Below are positions 1 to 6,563 of a DNA stretch of 64,000 nt, piece by piece. The notes under the pieces were generated by a model that saw only the letters and a program-made list of their open reading frames with translations, was not told the DNA's origin and made no database searches. This DNA is from Streptomyces achromogenes (GTDB taxonomy: Bacteria; Actinomycetota; Actinomycetes; Streptomycetales; Streptomycetaceae): assembly GCF_030816715.1 (NCBI RefSeq), contig NZ_JAUSYH010000001.1:5704001-5768000 (forward strand), given 5' to 3'. Position numbers and translations under genes: made by a program. Each line of letters starts with the position of its first letter. Within the stretch, counting starts at the first letter, position 1.

Positions 1-1
1 C

Positions 2-235
2 CTGTGGCCCGGCGCTCCGTTCACCTCGGTCCTGGTCGCCGAGCCGGGCGGTCTGGTCGAAGACCTCGAGCTCGACGAGCCCCTCGACCCGGTCCGCTTC
101 CTGCCGCTGCTGCCCATGACCCCGAACGAGGCCGCCTGGAAGCGCGTGCACGGCGCCCAGGCCCTTCAGGAGCGCTGGCTGACGAACGGGACGGACCTGC
201 GGGATCCGTCCCGCGGGTCCGTCCCGCTCGACTGA
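2..235 (+). CDS. SUFU-like domain protein, 3' end only
   Basis: An open frame enters from the left edge and stops at TGA 233-235, leaving 77 C-terminal residues. The visible part contains PLLPMTPNEAAWKRVHGAQA, a C-terminal pattern I associate with bacterial proteins carrying a suppressor-of-fused (SUFU) domain. These are cytoplasmic proteins of unclear role, often seen as immunity-like or orphan proteins. The N-terminal part lies outside the window, so length and start cannot be judged. The last 13 codons also form a long hairpin (see 188-225). The family call is recognition of one motif and is moderate; that this is the coding frame is well supported by codon bias. Confidence 0.6.
   Translation: MWPGAPFTSVLVAEPGGLVEDLELDEPLDPVRFLPLLPMTPNEAAWKRVHGAQALQERWLTNGTDLRDPSRGSVPLD
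188..225 (+). terminator. Hairpin inside the 3' end of the SUFU-like gene
   Basis: A 17-nt arm starting GGGACGGACC pairs with an arm ending GGTCCGTCCC, with one G-T wobble and a 4-nt loop. It ends 8 nt before the stop codon, so the coding sequence itself would form the stem. It may act as a terminator or 3' stabiliser. No T-tract follows. Confidence 0.35.
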
Positions 236-302
236 CGCTTCGTGAGGAACGTCACCAACGCGGCGTCGTCGGCAGCCGGTTGGCGACAGGGGAGCGCGGG
301 GA

Positions 303-1526
303 TCAGCCGGCGAAGACCGTGACCCCGTCCTCCGTCGCGTGCCGCGGCTCGAGTTCACGTGCCTCCGCGGTGAGCGCCCCGCGCCGGACGACGACCACGG
401 CCGCGCCGAGCACCGCCGTCACCGCCGCCACCACGAACGGCACGTGGACGTCGGTCCACTCCTCGATCTTCGGCGCGAAGTAGGGCGCCGCCGCGGCCGC
501 GAACCACCGCACGAAGTTGTACCCGGCGCTCGCCACCGGGCGCGGGGCGTCCGACACGCCGAGCGCCAACTCGGTGTAGACGGTGTTGTTCACGCCGATG
601 AACGCACCCGACAGGATCGTGCACACGACCGCCGTGGTGTGGTCGCCGTAGCCGAGGAGGAGCACGTCGGCGGCGAGCAGCAGCAGCGAGCCGCCGAGCA
701 CCCTCAGCGAGCCGAACCGCTTCTGCAGTCGCGGGGCCACGAGCACCGAGGACACCGCGAGCAGCACGCCCCAGGCGAAGAACACCGCTCCCGACTTGTA
801 GGGGGTCATGTTCAGCACGAAGGGTGTGAAGGCCAGCACGGTGAAGAACGTGTAGTTGTAGAAGAAGGCCGAGGCGGCGGCGGAGGCGAGACCGCCGTGA
901 CCGAGCGCCTTGAGCGGGTCGAGCAGCGAGGTCTTGCGGGCCGGCTTCGGCTGTTCCCTCAGGAACACCGTGATGCACAGGAAGCCGATCGCCATGAGGA
1001 ACGCGGTGCCGAAGAACGGGTAGCGCCAGCTGGCGTCGCCGAGCAGTGCGCCGAGCAGCGGTCCGCAGGCCATGCCGAGGCCGAGGGCGGACTCGTACAG
1101 CAGGATGGCCGCCGCGCTGCCGCCGGCCGCCGCGCCGACGATCACGGCGAGCGCGGTGGAGACGAAGAGGGCGTTGCCCAGTCCCCAGCCGGCGCGGTAG
1201 CCGACCAGTTGCGCGACCGAGTCCGAGGTGCCGGCGAGGCCCGCGAAGACGACGACCAGGGCGAGGCCGGCGAGCAGCGTCCGGCGGCCGCCGATGCGGC
1301 TGGAGACGAAGCCGGTGACCAGCATCGCGAGCGCGGTGATCAGGAAGTACGAGGTGAAGAGCAGGGAGACCTGCCCGGCCGTGGCGTCCAGCCCCTGGGC
1401 GATGGACGGCAGGATCGGGTCGACCAGGCCGATGCCCATGAAGGCGACGACGGACGCGCCGGCCGTCGCCCACACCGCCTTCGGCTGCCGCAGGATGCTT
1501 TCGGCTCCCTCGTCGAACGGGTCCAT
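303..1526 (-). CDS. MFS transporter (drug exporter-like, DHA1 type)
   Basis: This 407-aa integral membrane protein has about 12 predicted hydrophobic helices and the usual major facilitator layout. The N-terminal half contains GLVDPILPSIAQGL and a loop with RIGGRR (motif A type) between helices 2 and 3, followed by a cytoplasmic stretch QPKPARKTSLLDPLKAL before the second half. These features match proton-driven multidrug exporters of the DHA1 group. I chose ATG 1526 because a GAGGGG Shine-Dalgarno lies 11 nt upstream; the in-frame GTG at 1538 sits directly on that site. The gene stands alone and reads leftward. A palindrome just upstream suggests a MarR- or TetR-type repressor, but no such gene is adjacent. 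The substrate cannot be predicted. Confidence 0.85.
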   Translation of the reverse strand: MDPFDEGAESILRQPKAVWATAGASVVAFMGIGLVDPILPSIAQGLDATAGQVSLLFTSYFLITALAMLVTGFVSSRIGGRRTLLAGLALVVVFAGLAGTSDSVAQLVGYRAGWGLGNALFVSTALAVIVGAAAGGSAAAILLYESALGLGMACGPLLGALLGDASWRYPFFGTAFLMAIGFLCITVFLREQPKPARKTSLLDPLKALGHGGLASAAASAFFYNYTFFTVLAFTPFVLNMTPYKSGAVFFAWGVLLAVSSVLVAPRLQKRFGSLRVLGGSLLLLAADVLLLGYGDHTTAVVCTILSGAFIGVNNTVYTELALGVSDAPRPVASAGYNFVRWFAAAAAPYFAPKIEEWTDVHVPFVVAAVTAVLGAAVVVVRRGALTAEARELEPRHATEDGVTVFAG

Positions 1527-1568
1527 GGTGTGTCTCACCCCTCGCAGGTAGTTGGTATATACACACAG

Positions 1569-1598
1569 TAAGTTAGCGCAGCTAATTAATGCAAGTTA
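1569..1598. promoter_or_regulatory. Possible operator upstream of the MFS gene
   Basis: The 13-bp perfect palindrome TTAGCGCAGCTAA lies at 1573-1585 in an unusually AT-rich stretch. It is overlapped by a direct repeat AAGTTA at 1570-1575 and 1593-1598. The size and AT-rich arms resemble MarR-family operators. It sits about 45 bp upstream of the MFS start, a typical place for repressor control. The binding protein is unknown. Confidence 0.45.
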
Positions 1599-1696
1599 CA
1601 TGTAGACCCTCGAGGGTGACCGGTTCCACAATCGGTTCCGTCCGGACGGGTGATCGTCCTTGACGTGGACGTGCTCGGGTAGGACCGTGGGGCTCT

Positions 1697-2338
1697 ATGA
1701 GGGGCGAACCCAGTTGCCCGAAGTGTGGTGGCCGGGTCAGGGCTCCCGGACTCTTCGCCGATTCCTGGCAGTGCGATGTGCACGGGACGGTCCATCCGCT
1801 GCAGCCTGTGATCCCGCCCAGCGTCGAGGCGCTCAGTGTTGTCGTGCACCGCACCCAGGTGCCGGTGTGGATGCCCTGGCCGCTGCCGGTCGGCTGGCTC
1901 TTCACCGGCGTGACCTACGCGGGCGACGACCGCAGCGGCGGCCGCGCCACCGCGGTGGCGTGCTCCGGGCCCGGACCGCTGGGCGGCATGGGCGAGCTGA
2001 TCCTGGTCGCCGAGGAGCTGGGCGTCGGTCTGGGCGCGCGCTACGCCGGCGTGGACGGGCCGGACCCGGGGCCGTACATGAGCGTCGAGAAACCTCCGCA
2101 GGCCAAGCTGCTCGCCGCCGGCCGGCCCACCCCGCTGTGGCATGTCTCGGCCACCCCCGACGACCGCGCGGTCTTCGCGGGCGAGGCGCGGGGGATGTGG
2201 CTGTGGGCGGTGGTGTGGCCCGAGCAGTCCGGACTGCTGATGTACGACGAGCTGGTGCTGACGGATCTGCGGGACGCGGGGGCGGAGGTGGAGCTGGTGC
2301 CCTGCGGGGCGCTGTCGCCGCGCCTCCTCGAGCCGTAG
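1697..2338 (+). CDS. DUF6758 family protein with N-terminal zinc ribbon
   Basis: This 213-aa soluble protein starts MRGEPSCPKCGGRVRAPG. Cys7 and Cys10, with the later Cys27 and His29 of WQCDVHG, could form a zinc ribbon. The rest is a conserved Streptomyces protein I recognise as DUF6758, rich in Trp and Gly, including GGMGELILVAEELGVGLG. Its biochemical role is unknown. It is followed after 177 bp by the PHP phosphoesterase on the same strand. Length is normal for the family and nothing looks broken. The family name is moderately sure; the function is not known. Confidence 0.75.
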   Translation: MRGEPSCPKCGGRVRAPGLFADSWQCDVHGTVHPLQPVIPPSVEALSVVVHRTQVPVWMPWPLPVGWLFTGVTYAGDDRSGGRATAVACSGPGPLGGMGELILVAEELGVGLGARYAGVDGPDPGPYMSVEKPPQAKLLAAGRPTPLWHVSATPDDRAVFAGEARGMWLWAVVWPEQSGLLMYDELVLTDLRDAGAEVELVPCGALSPRLLEP

Positions 2339-2515
2339 CGCTCCGCGTTTCGTGACGCTCCTCGGGGTCGGGGTCCGGCCGCCGCACGGCAGGGCGCTCT
2401 GCCGGGGCCGGTGCCTGTAGGGGGCGCCAGGGGGTTTCGGGTGTGACAGGGGCGGTCTGATTTCCAGCTATGCTGGAGCGTCCCCTTCCGCCCGTCCCCG
2501 ACTGGAGTCCGCGTC

Positions 2516-3373
2516 GTGCGCATCGATCTGCACTGCCACTCCACGGCCTCGGACGGTACGGACACCCCGGCCGAGCTGGTGCGAGGCGCCGCCGCCGCCG
2601 GACTGGACGTCGTCGCGCTGACCGACCACGACACCACCCGCGGACACGCCGAGGCCGTCGCCGCACTGCCCGCCGGGCTCACCCTCGTCACCGGCGCGGA
2701 GCTGTCCTGCCGCGTCGACGGGGTCAGCATGCACATGCTGGCCTACCTCTTCGACCCCGAGGAGCCCGCTCTGCTCGCCGAACGCGAGCTGGTGCGGGAC
2801 GACCGGGTGCCCCGGGCGCGCGCGATGGTCGCCCGGCTGAACGACCTCGACGTGCCCGTGACCTGGGAGCAGGTGGCCCGGATCGCGGGGGAGGGATCCG
2901 TGGGGCGGCCGCATGTCGCCACCGCCCTGGTCGAGCTCGGCGTCGTGCCGACCGTGAACGACGCCTTCACCGGGGACTGGCTGGCCGACGGCGGCCGGGC
3001 CCACGTCGGGAAGCACGAGACCGACCCCTTCGAGGCGATCCGGCTGGTCAAGGGCGCGGGCGGAGTCACCGTCTTCGCCCACCCCGGCGCGAGCAAGCGG
3101 GGGCACACCGTGCCGGAGACCGTGATCGCCGAGCTGGCCGCCGCCGGCCTCGACGGCATCGAGGTCGACCACATGGACCACGACGCGGACACCCGCGCGC
3201 GGCTGCGCGGACTGGCCCGTGACCTGGGGCTGCTGGTCACCGGCTCCTCGGACTACCACGGCAGCCGCAAGACGTGCGTGCTCGGCGAGTACACCACCGA
3301 CCCCGAGGTCTACGGGGAGATCACCCGGCGGGCGACGGGTGCGTTCCCCGTCCCGGGGACCGGCGGAGTCTGA
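2516..3373 (+). CDS. PHP-domain metal-dependent phosphoesterase
   Basis: This 285-aa protein starts at GTG and opens with RIDLHCHSTASDGTDTP, the H-x-H metal-binding motif of polymerase-and-histidinol-phosphatase (PHP) domains. Further metal ligands are visible in LTDHDTTRGHAE, in FAHPGAS, and in the C-terminal SSDYHGS. These proteins bind two or three divalent metals and hydrolyse phosphoesters; relatives such as YciV/TrpH act on 3',5'-nucleotide bisphosphates or RNA ends. The exact substrate here is inference. A candidate -10 element TATGCT at 2469-2474 lies inside the small palindrome CCAGC-TAT-GCTGG. The next gene, marC, follows 131 bp downstream. Confidence 0.88.
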   Translation: MRIDLHCHSTASDGTDTPAELVRGAAAAGLDVVALTDHDTTRGHAEAVAALPAGLTLVTGAELSCRVDGVSMHMLAYLFDPEEPALLAERELVRDDRVPRARAMVARLNDLDVPVTWEQVARIAGEGSVGRPHVATALVELGVVPTVNDAFTGDWLADGGRAHVGKHETDPFEAIRLVKGAGGVTVFAHPGASKRGHTVPETVIAELAAAGLDGIEVDHMDHDADTRARLRGLARDLGLLVTGSSDYHGSRKTCVLGEYTTDPEVYGEITRRATGAFPVPGTGGV

Positions 3374-3504
3374 GTTCCGGCCCCGTTTCCACGTCCCCCG
3401 TGCTGCAGCTGTGCCCATCCGTTCCTCCCCCAGTGCCTATAGGGCAGCGGGGCCCCGACGGAACGACCGCCCACAGCGGTAGCCATTCTCCGCAAGGCCC
3501 AACC

Positions 3505-4110
3505 ATGTTCGACGTCACCGTCTTCGGCTCCCTCTTCCTCACCCTTTTCGTCATCATGGATCCTCCCGGGATCACCCCGATCTTCCTCGCGCTCACCGCC
3601 GGACGGCCCGGCAAGGTGCAGAAGCGGATGGCCTTCCAGGCCGTCTGCGTGGCGGGCGGAGTGATCGCCGTCTTCGGGCTCCTCGGGCATCAGATCCTCG
3701 ACTACCTGCACGTCTCCGTGCCCGCGCTGATGATCGCGGGCGGGCTGCTGCTCCTGCTGATCGCGCTCGACCTGCTCACCGGCAAGACCGACGAGCCGAA
3801 GCAGACCAAGGACGTCAACGTCGCGCTCGTCCCACTGGGCATGCCGCTGCTGGCCGGCCCGGGCGCCATCGTGTCGGTCATCCTCGCCGTGCAGAAGGCG
3901 GACGGGGCGGCGGCACAGGCCTCGGTCTGGGCGGCCATCCTCGCCATCCACGTCGTGCTGTGGCTGGTGATGCGGTACTCGCTGCTGATCATCCGGGTCA
4001 TCAAGGACGGCGGCGTGGTCCTCGTGACCCGGCTGGCGGGCATGATGCTCTCCGCGATCGCGGTGCAGCAGATCATCAACGGGATCACCGAGGTCGTCCG
4101 GTCGAGCTGA
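3505..4110 (+). CDS. MarC family integral membrane protein
   Basis: This 201-aa protein has six predicted hydrophobic helices and the MarC/YhgN signature early on (FLTLFVIMDPPGITPIFLAL), with a second family motif LVPLGMPLLAGPGAI at about residues 110-124. MarC proteins sit in the cytoplasmic membrane. Despite the name, a role in multiple antibiotic resistance was not confirmed in E. coli, so the transport function is open. I chose the ATG at 3505 because homology begins there; the open frame extends much further upstream without family similarity. A strong hairpin ends the gene. Confidence 0.88.
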   Translation: MFDVTVFGSLFLTLFVIMDPPGITPIFLALTAGRPGKVQKRMAFQAVCVAGGVIAVFGLLGHQILDYLHVSVPALMIAGGLLLLLIALDLLTGKTDEPKQTKDVNVALVPLGMPLLAGPGAIVSVILAVQKADGAAAQASVWAAILAIHVVLWLVMRYSLLIIRVIKDGGVVLVTRLAGMMLSAIAVQQIINGITEVVRSS

Positions 4111-4131
4111 CCTGCGCACACGCGGACAGCA

Positions 4132-4162
4132 GAGCCCCCTACGGCGGTGCCGTAGGGGGCTC
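4132..4162. terminator. Bidirectional terminator hairpin after marC
   Basis: A perfect 14-bp stem (GAGCCCCCTACGGC and its complement) with a GGT loop separates the marC stop at 4110 from the oppositely oriented small gene ending at 4189. It can serve both convergent genes. Confidence 0.8.
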
Positions 4163-4188
4163 GCAAACCTGTAGGGGGACCCGCGCTG

Positions 4189-4341
4189 TTACGAGGCCGT
4201 GGGGTCGGCCGGACGGATCCACAGCCGCTGCCCGATGGCGGCGGCCTGCTGAACGATCCGGTTGACGGAGGCGGCGTCCACGACGGTGCTGTCCACGGGG
4301 GTCCCGTCGACGTCGTCGAGTCGCATGATTTCGAAGCGCAT
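4189..4341 (-). CDS. Small conserved Streptomyces protein, 50 aa
   Basis: A 50-codon frame starts with ATG 4341 and ends TAA 4189. It has a strong Shine-Dalgarno (AAGGGAGAA) 4 nt before the start. The product begins MRFEIMRLDDVDGTPVDSTV and ends RPADPTAS, has a balanced charge and no membrane segment. I recognise near-identical short proteins in other Streptomyces, but no function is known. It lies between marC (convergent) and the NYN gene (divergent), sharing a 195-bp AT-rich upstream region with the latter. It is shorter than many gene-calling cut-offs. Confidence comes from the ribosome-binding site, codon bias and apparent conservation. Confidence 0.72.
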   Translation of the reverse strand: MRFEIMRLDDVDGTPVDSTVVDAASVNRIVQQAAAIGQRLWIRPADPTAS

Positions 4342-4456
4342 GGCTTCTCCCTTCGTCTGGTCATCCTCCTGAGGAGAACTACTTGGTTACGTAGGGAGTC
4401 AACGGCATGCGTGTTACAAACATTCCCTACGCTAAAGAAATTTTTCGAACGACTAA

Positions 4457-4470
4457 TTACTAGCGAGTAA
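4457..4470. promoter_or_regulatory. Palindromic operator candidate in divergent promoter region
   Basis: The perfect palindrome TTACTAGCGAGTAA lies in the most AT-rich part of the window (about 4375-4475), between the divergent 50-aa gene and the NYN gene. Its form fits a dimeric helix-turn-helix regulator site. The regulator is unknown. Confidence 0.45.
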
Positions 4471-4536
4471 GGGAGCTTGCGTCGACTGAACGGGACCGGT
4501 TGTGTTCGCAGCGTGACCACCGGGACAATGGAGGCG

Positions 4537-5433
4537 ATGAACGACGACCTCCCGGCACTCGCCGCCCGCATCGACCGCACGAACGAGCTGTTGATCCGCA
4601 TGCTCGTCGAGGTGGCCAAGACGCCCTCGACCCACGCGATCTTCGTCGACGCGGGGTACCTGTACGCGGCGGCGGGACGTCTGGTGGCCGGGACGGAGGA
4701 CCGCCGGGCCTTCGACCTCGACGCCGAGGGTCTGATCGAGGCGCTCATCGACCGTGCCCGCTCGATCTTCGCCGACAGCCGACTTCTGCGGGTCTACTGG
4801 TACGACGGCGCCCGGCGGCGCATCCACACCTCCGAGCAGCAGTCCATCGCCGAACTGCCGGACGTAAAGGTGCGGTTGGGAAACCTCAACGCCAACAACC
4901 AGCAGAAGGGCGTCGATTCGCTGATCCGCACCGACCTGGAGTCACTGGCCCGGCACCGGGCCATCAGCGACGCGGCCCTGCTGGGCGGTGACGAGGACCT
5001 GGTCTCGGCGGTGGAGGCCGCGCAGGGGTACGGCGCCCGCGTCCACCTGTGGGGCATCGAGGCGCCGGAAGGCCGCAACCAGGCCGAGCCGCTGCTCTGG
5101 GAGGTCGACAGCCAGCGCACCCTCGACCTCGACTTCTTCAAGCCCTACGTCGCCCGGCGCGCCGCCGCGGCCTACGAGGCGGCCGGCGCGAGCCGGCCCA
5201 CCCGTGAGGCCGTCCGCTTCGCCGGCGCGCAGATCGCGGCGAAGTGGCTGGCGGCGCGGGGCAGGGAGAACCTGGCCGAGCTGCTGCCGGGCCATCCCTA
5301 CCTCCCCGGCTCCGTCGACCAGGACCTCCTCGTGGAAGCCGAGGGCATCCTGCAGTACTCGCTGCGCGGCCAGGCGGACCTGCGACGCGCGCTGCGGGAC
5401 GGCTTCTGGGAGCACGTACAGACGCAGTACTAG
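4537..5433 (+). CDS. NYN domain protein (LabA/PIN-like nuclease fold)
   Basis: This 298-aa protein has an N-terminal NYN domain (PIN-like RNase fold). The acidic residues expected around the metal site are in THAIFVDAGYLY (about residues 32-43), in VDSLIRTDLESLARH and in LLGGDEDLV (about 150). The C-terminal third, beginning near TREAVRFAGAQIAAKWL, looks like the small helical LOTUS/OST-HTH-type module that often follows NYN domains and binds RNA. A role in RNA cleavage or turnover is therefore inferred, not shown. I chose ATG 4537 because GGAGG lies 4-8 nt upstream; ATG 4528 is an alternative that would add three residues. The gene converges on the hydrolase at 5498. Confidence 0.82.
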   Translation: MNDDLPALAARIDRTNELLIRMLVEVAKTPSTHAIFVDAGYLYAAAGRLVAGTEDRRAFDLDAEGLIEALIDRARSIFADSRLLRVYWYDGARRRIHTSEQQSIAELPDVKVRLGNLNANNQQKGVDSLIRTDLESLARHRAISDAALLGGDEDLVSAVEAAQGYGARVHLWGIEAPEGRNQAEPLLWEVDSQRTLDLDFFKPYVARRAAAAYEAAGASRPTREAVRFAGAQIAAKWLAARGRENLAELLPGHPYLPGSVDQDLLVEAEGILQYSLRGQADLRRALRDGFWEHVQTQY

Positions 5434-5460
5434 CCGCTCGACCGGCAGCGCCGCCGGCTT

Positions 5461-5489
5461 CGGACCGGCTCTCGACCGGCTCCGGTCCG
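5461..5489. terminator. Short hairpin between convergent NYN and hydrolase genes
   Basis: An 8-bp stem CGGACCGG/CCGGTCCG with a 13-nt loop lies in the 64-bp gap between the two stops. It is the only strong inverted repeat there and probably ends transcription from both sides. Confidence 0.5.
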
Positions 5490-5497
5490 GCTCCCGG

Positions 5498-6478
5498 CTA
5501 GTTCCGGCGGGTGTTCGCGAGGCCGTCCCAGAAGTCGGCGAGACCGTGGGCCGTCGGCAGCGGCTGGTCCTGGTTGGGGGAGTGGTCGGCGTCCGGCACG
5601 ATCGTCCGGCGCGCCCGCAGTTCCCCGGCCATCGCGTCGAGGAGGGGGATCGGCCAGGTGTCGTCCGACGCGCCCGACAGCACGTGGAACGGCAGCGGGA
5701 CGGCGGCGAGCTCGGCGACCCGGTTCGGTTCGACGCACAACCGGCGTCCGGTGACCAGGAGTTGGGCCGGCTTGTGGTTCAGCCAGCGCTGCCGCATCTG
5801 GGCGGGTTTGCCGAAGCCCCGGGCCGGGCCGCCCACCTCCTCCGGCGCCCCCATCGCCAGGATGGCCTGCCAGACCTCGGCCATCGTCATCACCGCGAGC
5901 GCGTCGTGCAGCAGCTTCACGCGCTGCTTCTGGGACTCCGAGATCTCCGCCGGGCCGGAGGAGACGAGCGTCAGCGAGACGAAGGGCGAGTGGTCCAGAA
6001 GGACGGCGGCACGGGCGATCTGCCCGCCCAGGGAGTGGCCGACGAGATGCACGGGCGCGCCGAGAGCGGACGCCTGCGCGAGCACGTCACGGGCCAACTC
6101 CTCCTGGGCGTAGGGCGATTCGTCGTCCGCGGGGCCGTCGGACTCGTTCTGCCCCCGGCCGTCCACGGCGACGGTCCGGTAGCCGCGGGCGGCCAGCGGC
6201 CCGTGCAGCCGGTGGAAGTCCTCCTTGCTGCCGGTGAACCCCGGCAGCAGCAGCACGACACCTCGCTGCTCCACACCGGCGGGCACGGGCGCGTCGACCA
6301 CGGCGAACGCCCCGCGCGCGGTCCGCAGCGGGTACGCGCGGGCCCCGGGGGGCGGTGGGAACACAGAGGGCACGGCGGACCCGTCGGACACGGCGGCTCG
6401 GGTGGGCACGACGGTGTCGGGCCCGGCGGGGCTGACGGGGGGCTCGGCGGAGAGGGCGGGCTCGCTGGGGTCGGTCAC
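5498..6478 (-). CDS. Alpha/beta hydrolase
   Basis: This 326-aa protein has the alpha/beta-hydrolase fold. The nucleophile elbow is GHSLGG (about residues 165-170), an oxyanion region LLLPGFTGSKEDFHRL precedes it, and the catalytic His is likely in PDADHSPNQDQP near the end. The first 45 residues are rich in Pro, Ser and Ala and look disordered. The fold covers esterases, lipases and haloperoxidase-like enzymes; nothing in the context names a substrate. The gene lies upstream of no partner and is separated from the helicase gene behind it by a strong terminator. ATG 6478 is the first start of the frame. Confidence 0.82.
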   Translation of the reverse strand: MTDPSEPALSAEPPVSPAGPDTVVPTRAAVSDGSAVPSVFPPPPGARAYPLRTARGAFAVVDAPVPAGVEQRGVVLLLPGFTGSKEDFHRLHGPLAARGYRTVAVDGRGQNESDGPADDESPYAQEELARDVLAQASALGAPVHLVGHSLGGQIARAAVLLDHSPFVSLTLVSSGPAEISESQKQRVKLLHDALAVMTMAEVWQAILAMGAPEEVGGPARGFGKPAQMRQRWLNHKPAQLLVTGRRLCVEPNRVAELAAVPLPFHVLSGASDDTWPIPLLDAMAGELRARRTIVPDADHSPNQDQPLPTAHGLADFWDGLANTRRN

Positions 6479-6509
6479 GGGGGGAGAGTACCGCCGGGCC
6501 GGGAAACGC

Positions 6510-6546
6510 CGAGGGCCCGGTCCACAGGGTGTGGACCGGGCCCTCG
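6510..6546. terminator. Terminator of the DEAD-box helicase gene
   Basis: A perfect 17-bp stem beginning CGAGGGCCCGGTCCACA with a GGG loop lies 18 bp beyond the helicase stop codon and before the hydrolase start. It reads as a terminator for leftward transcription. Confidence 0.8.
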
Positions 6547-6563
6547 CGTGTGAGCTCGTCGGC

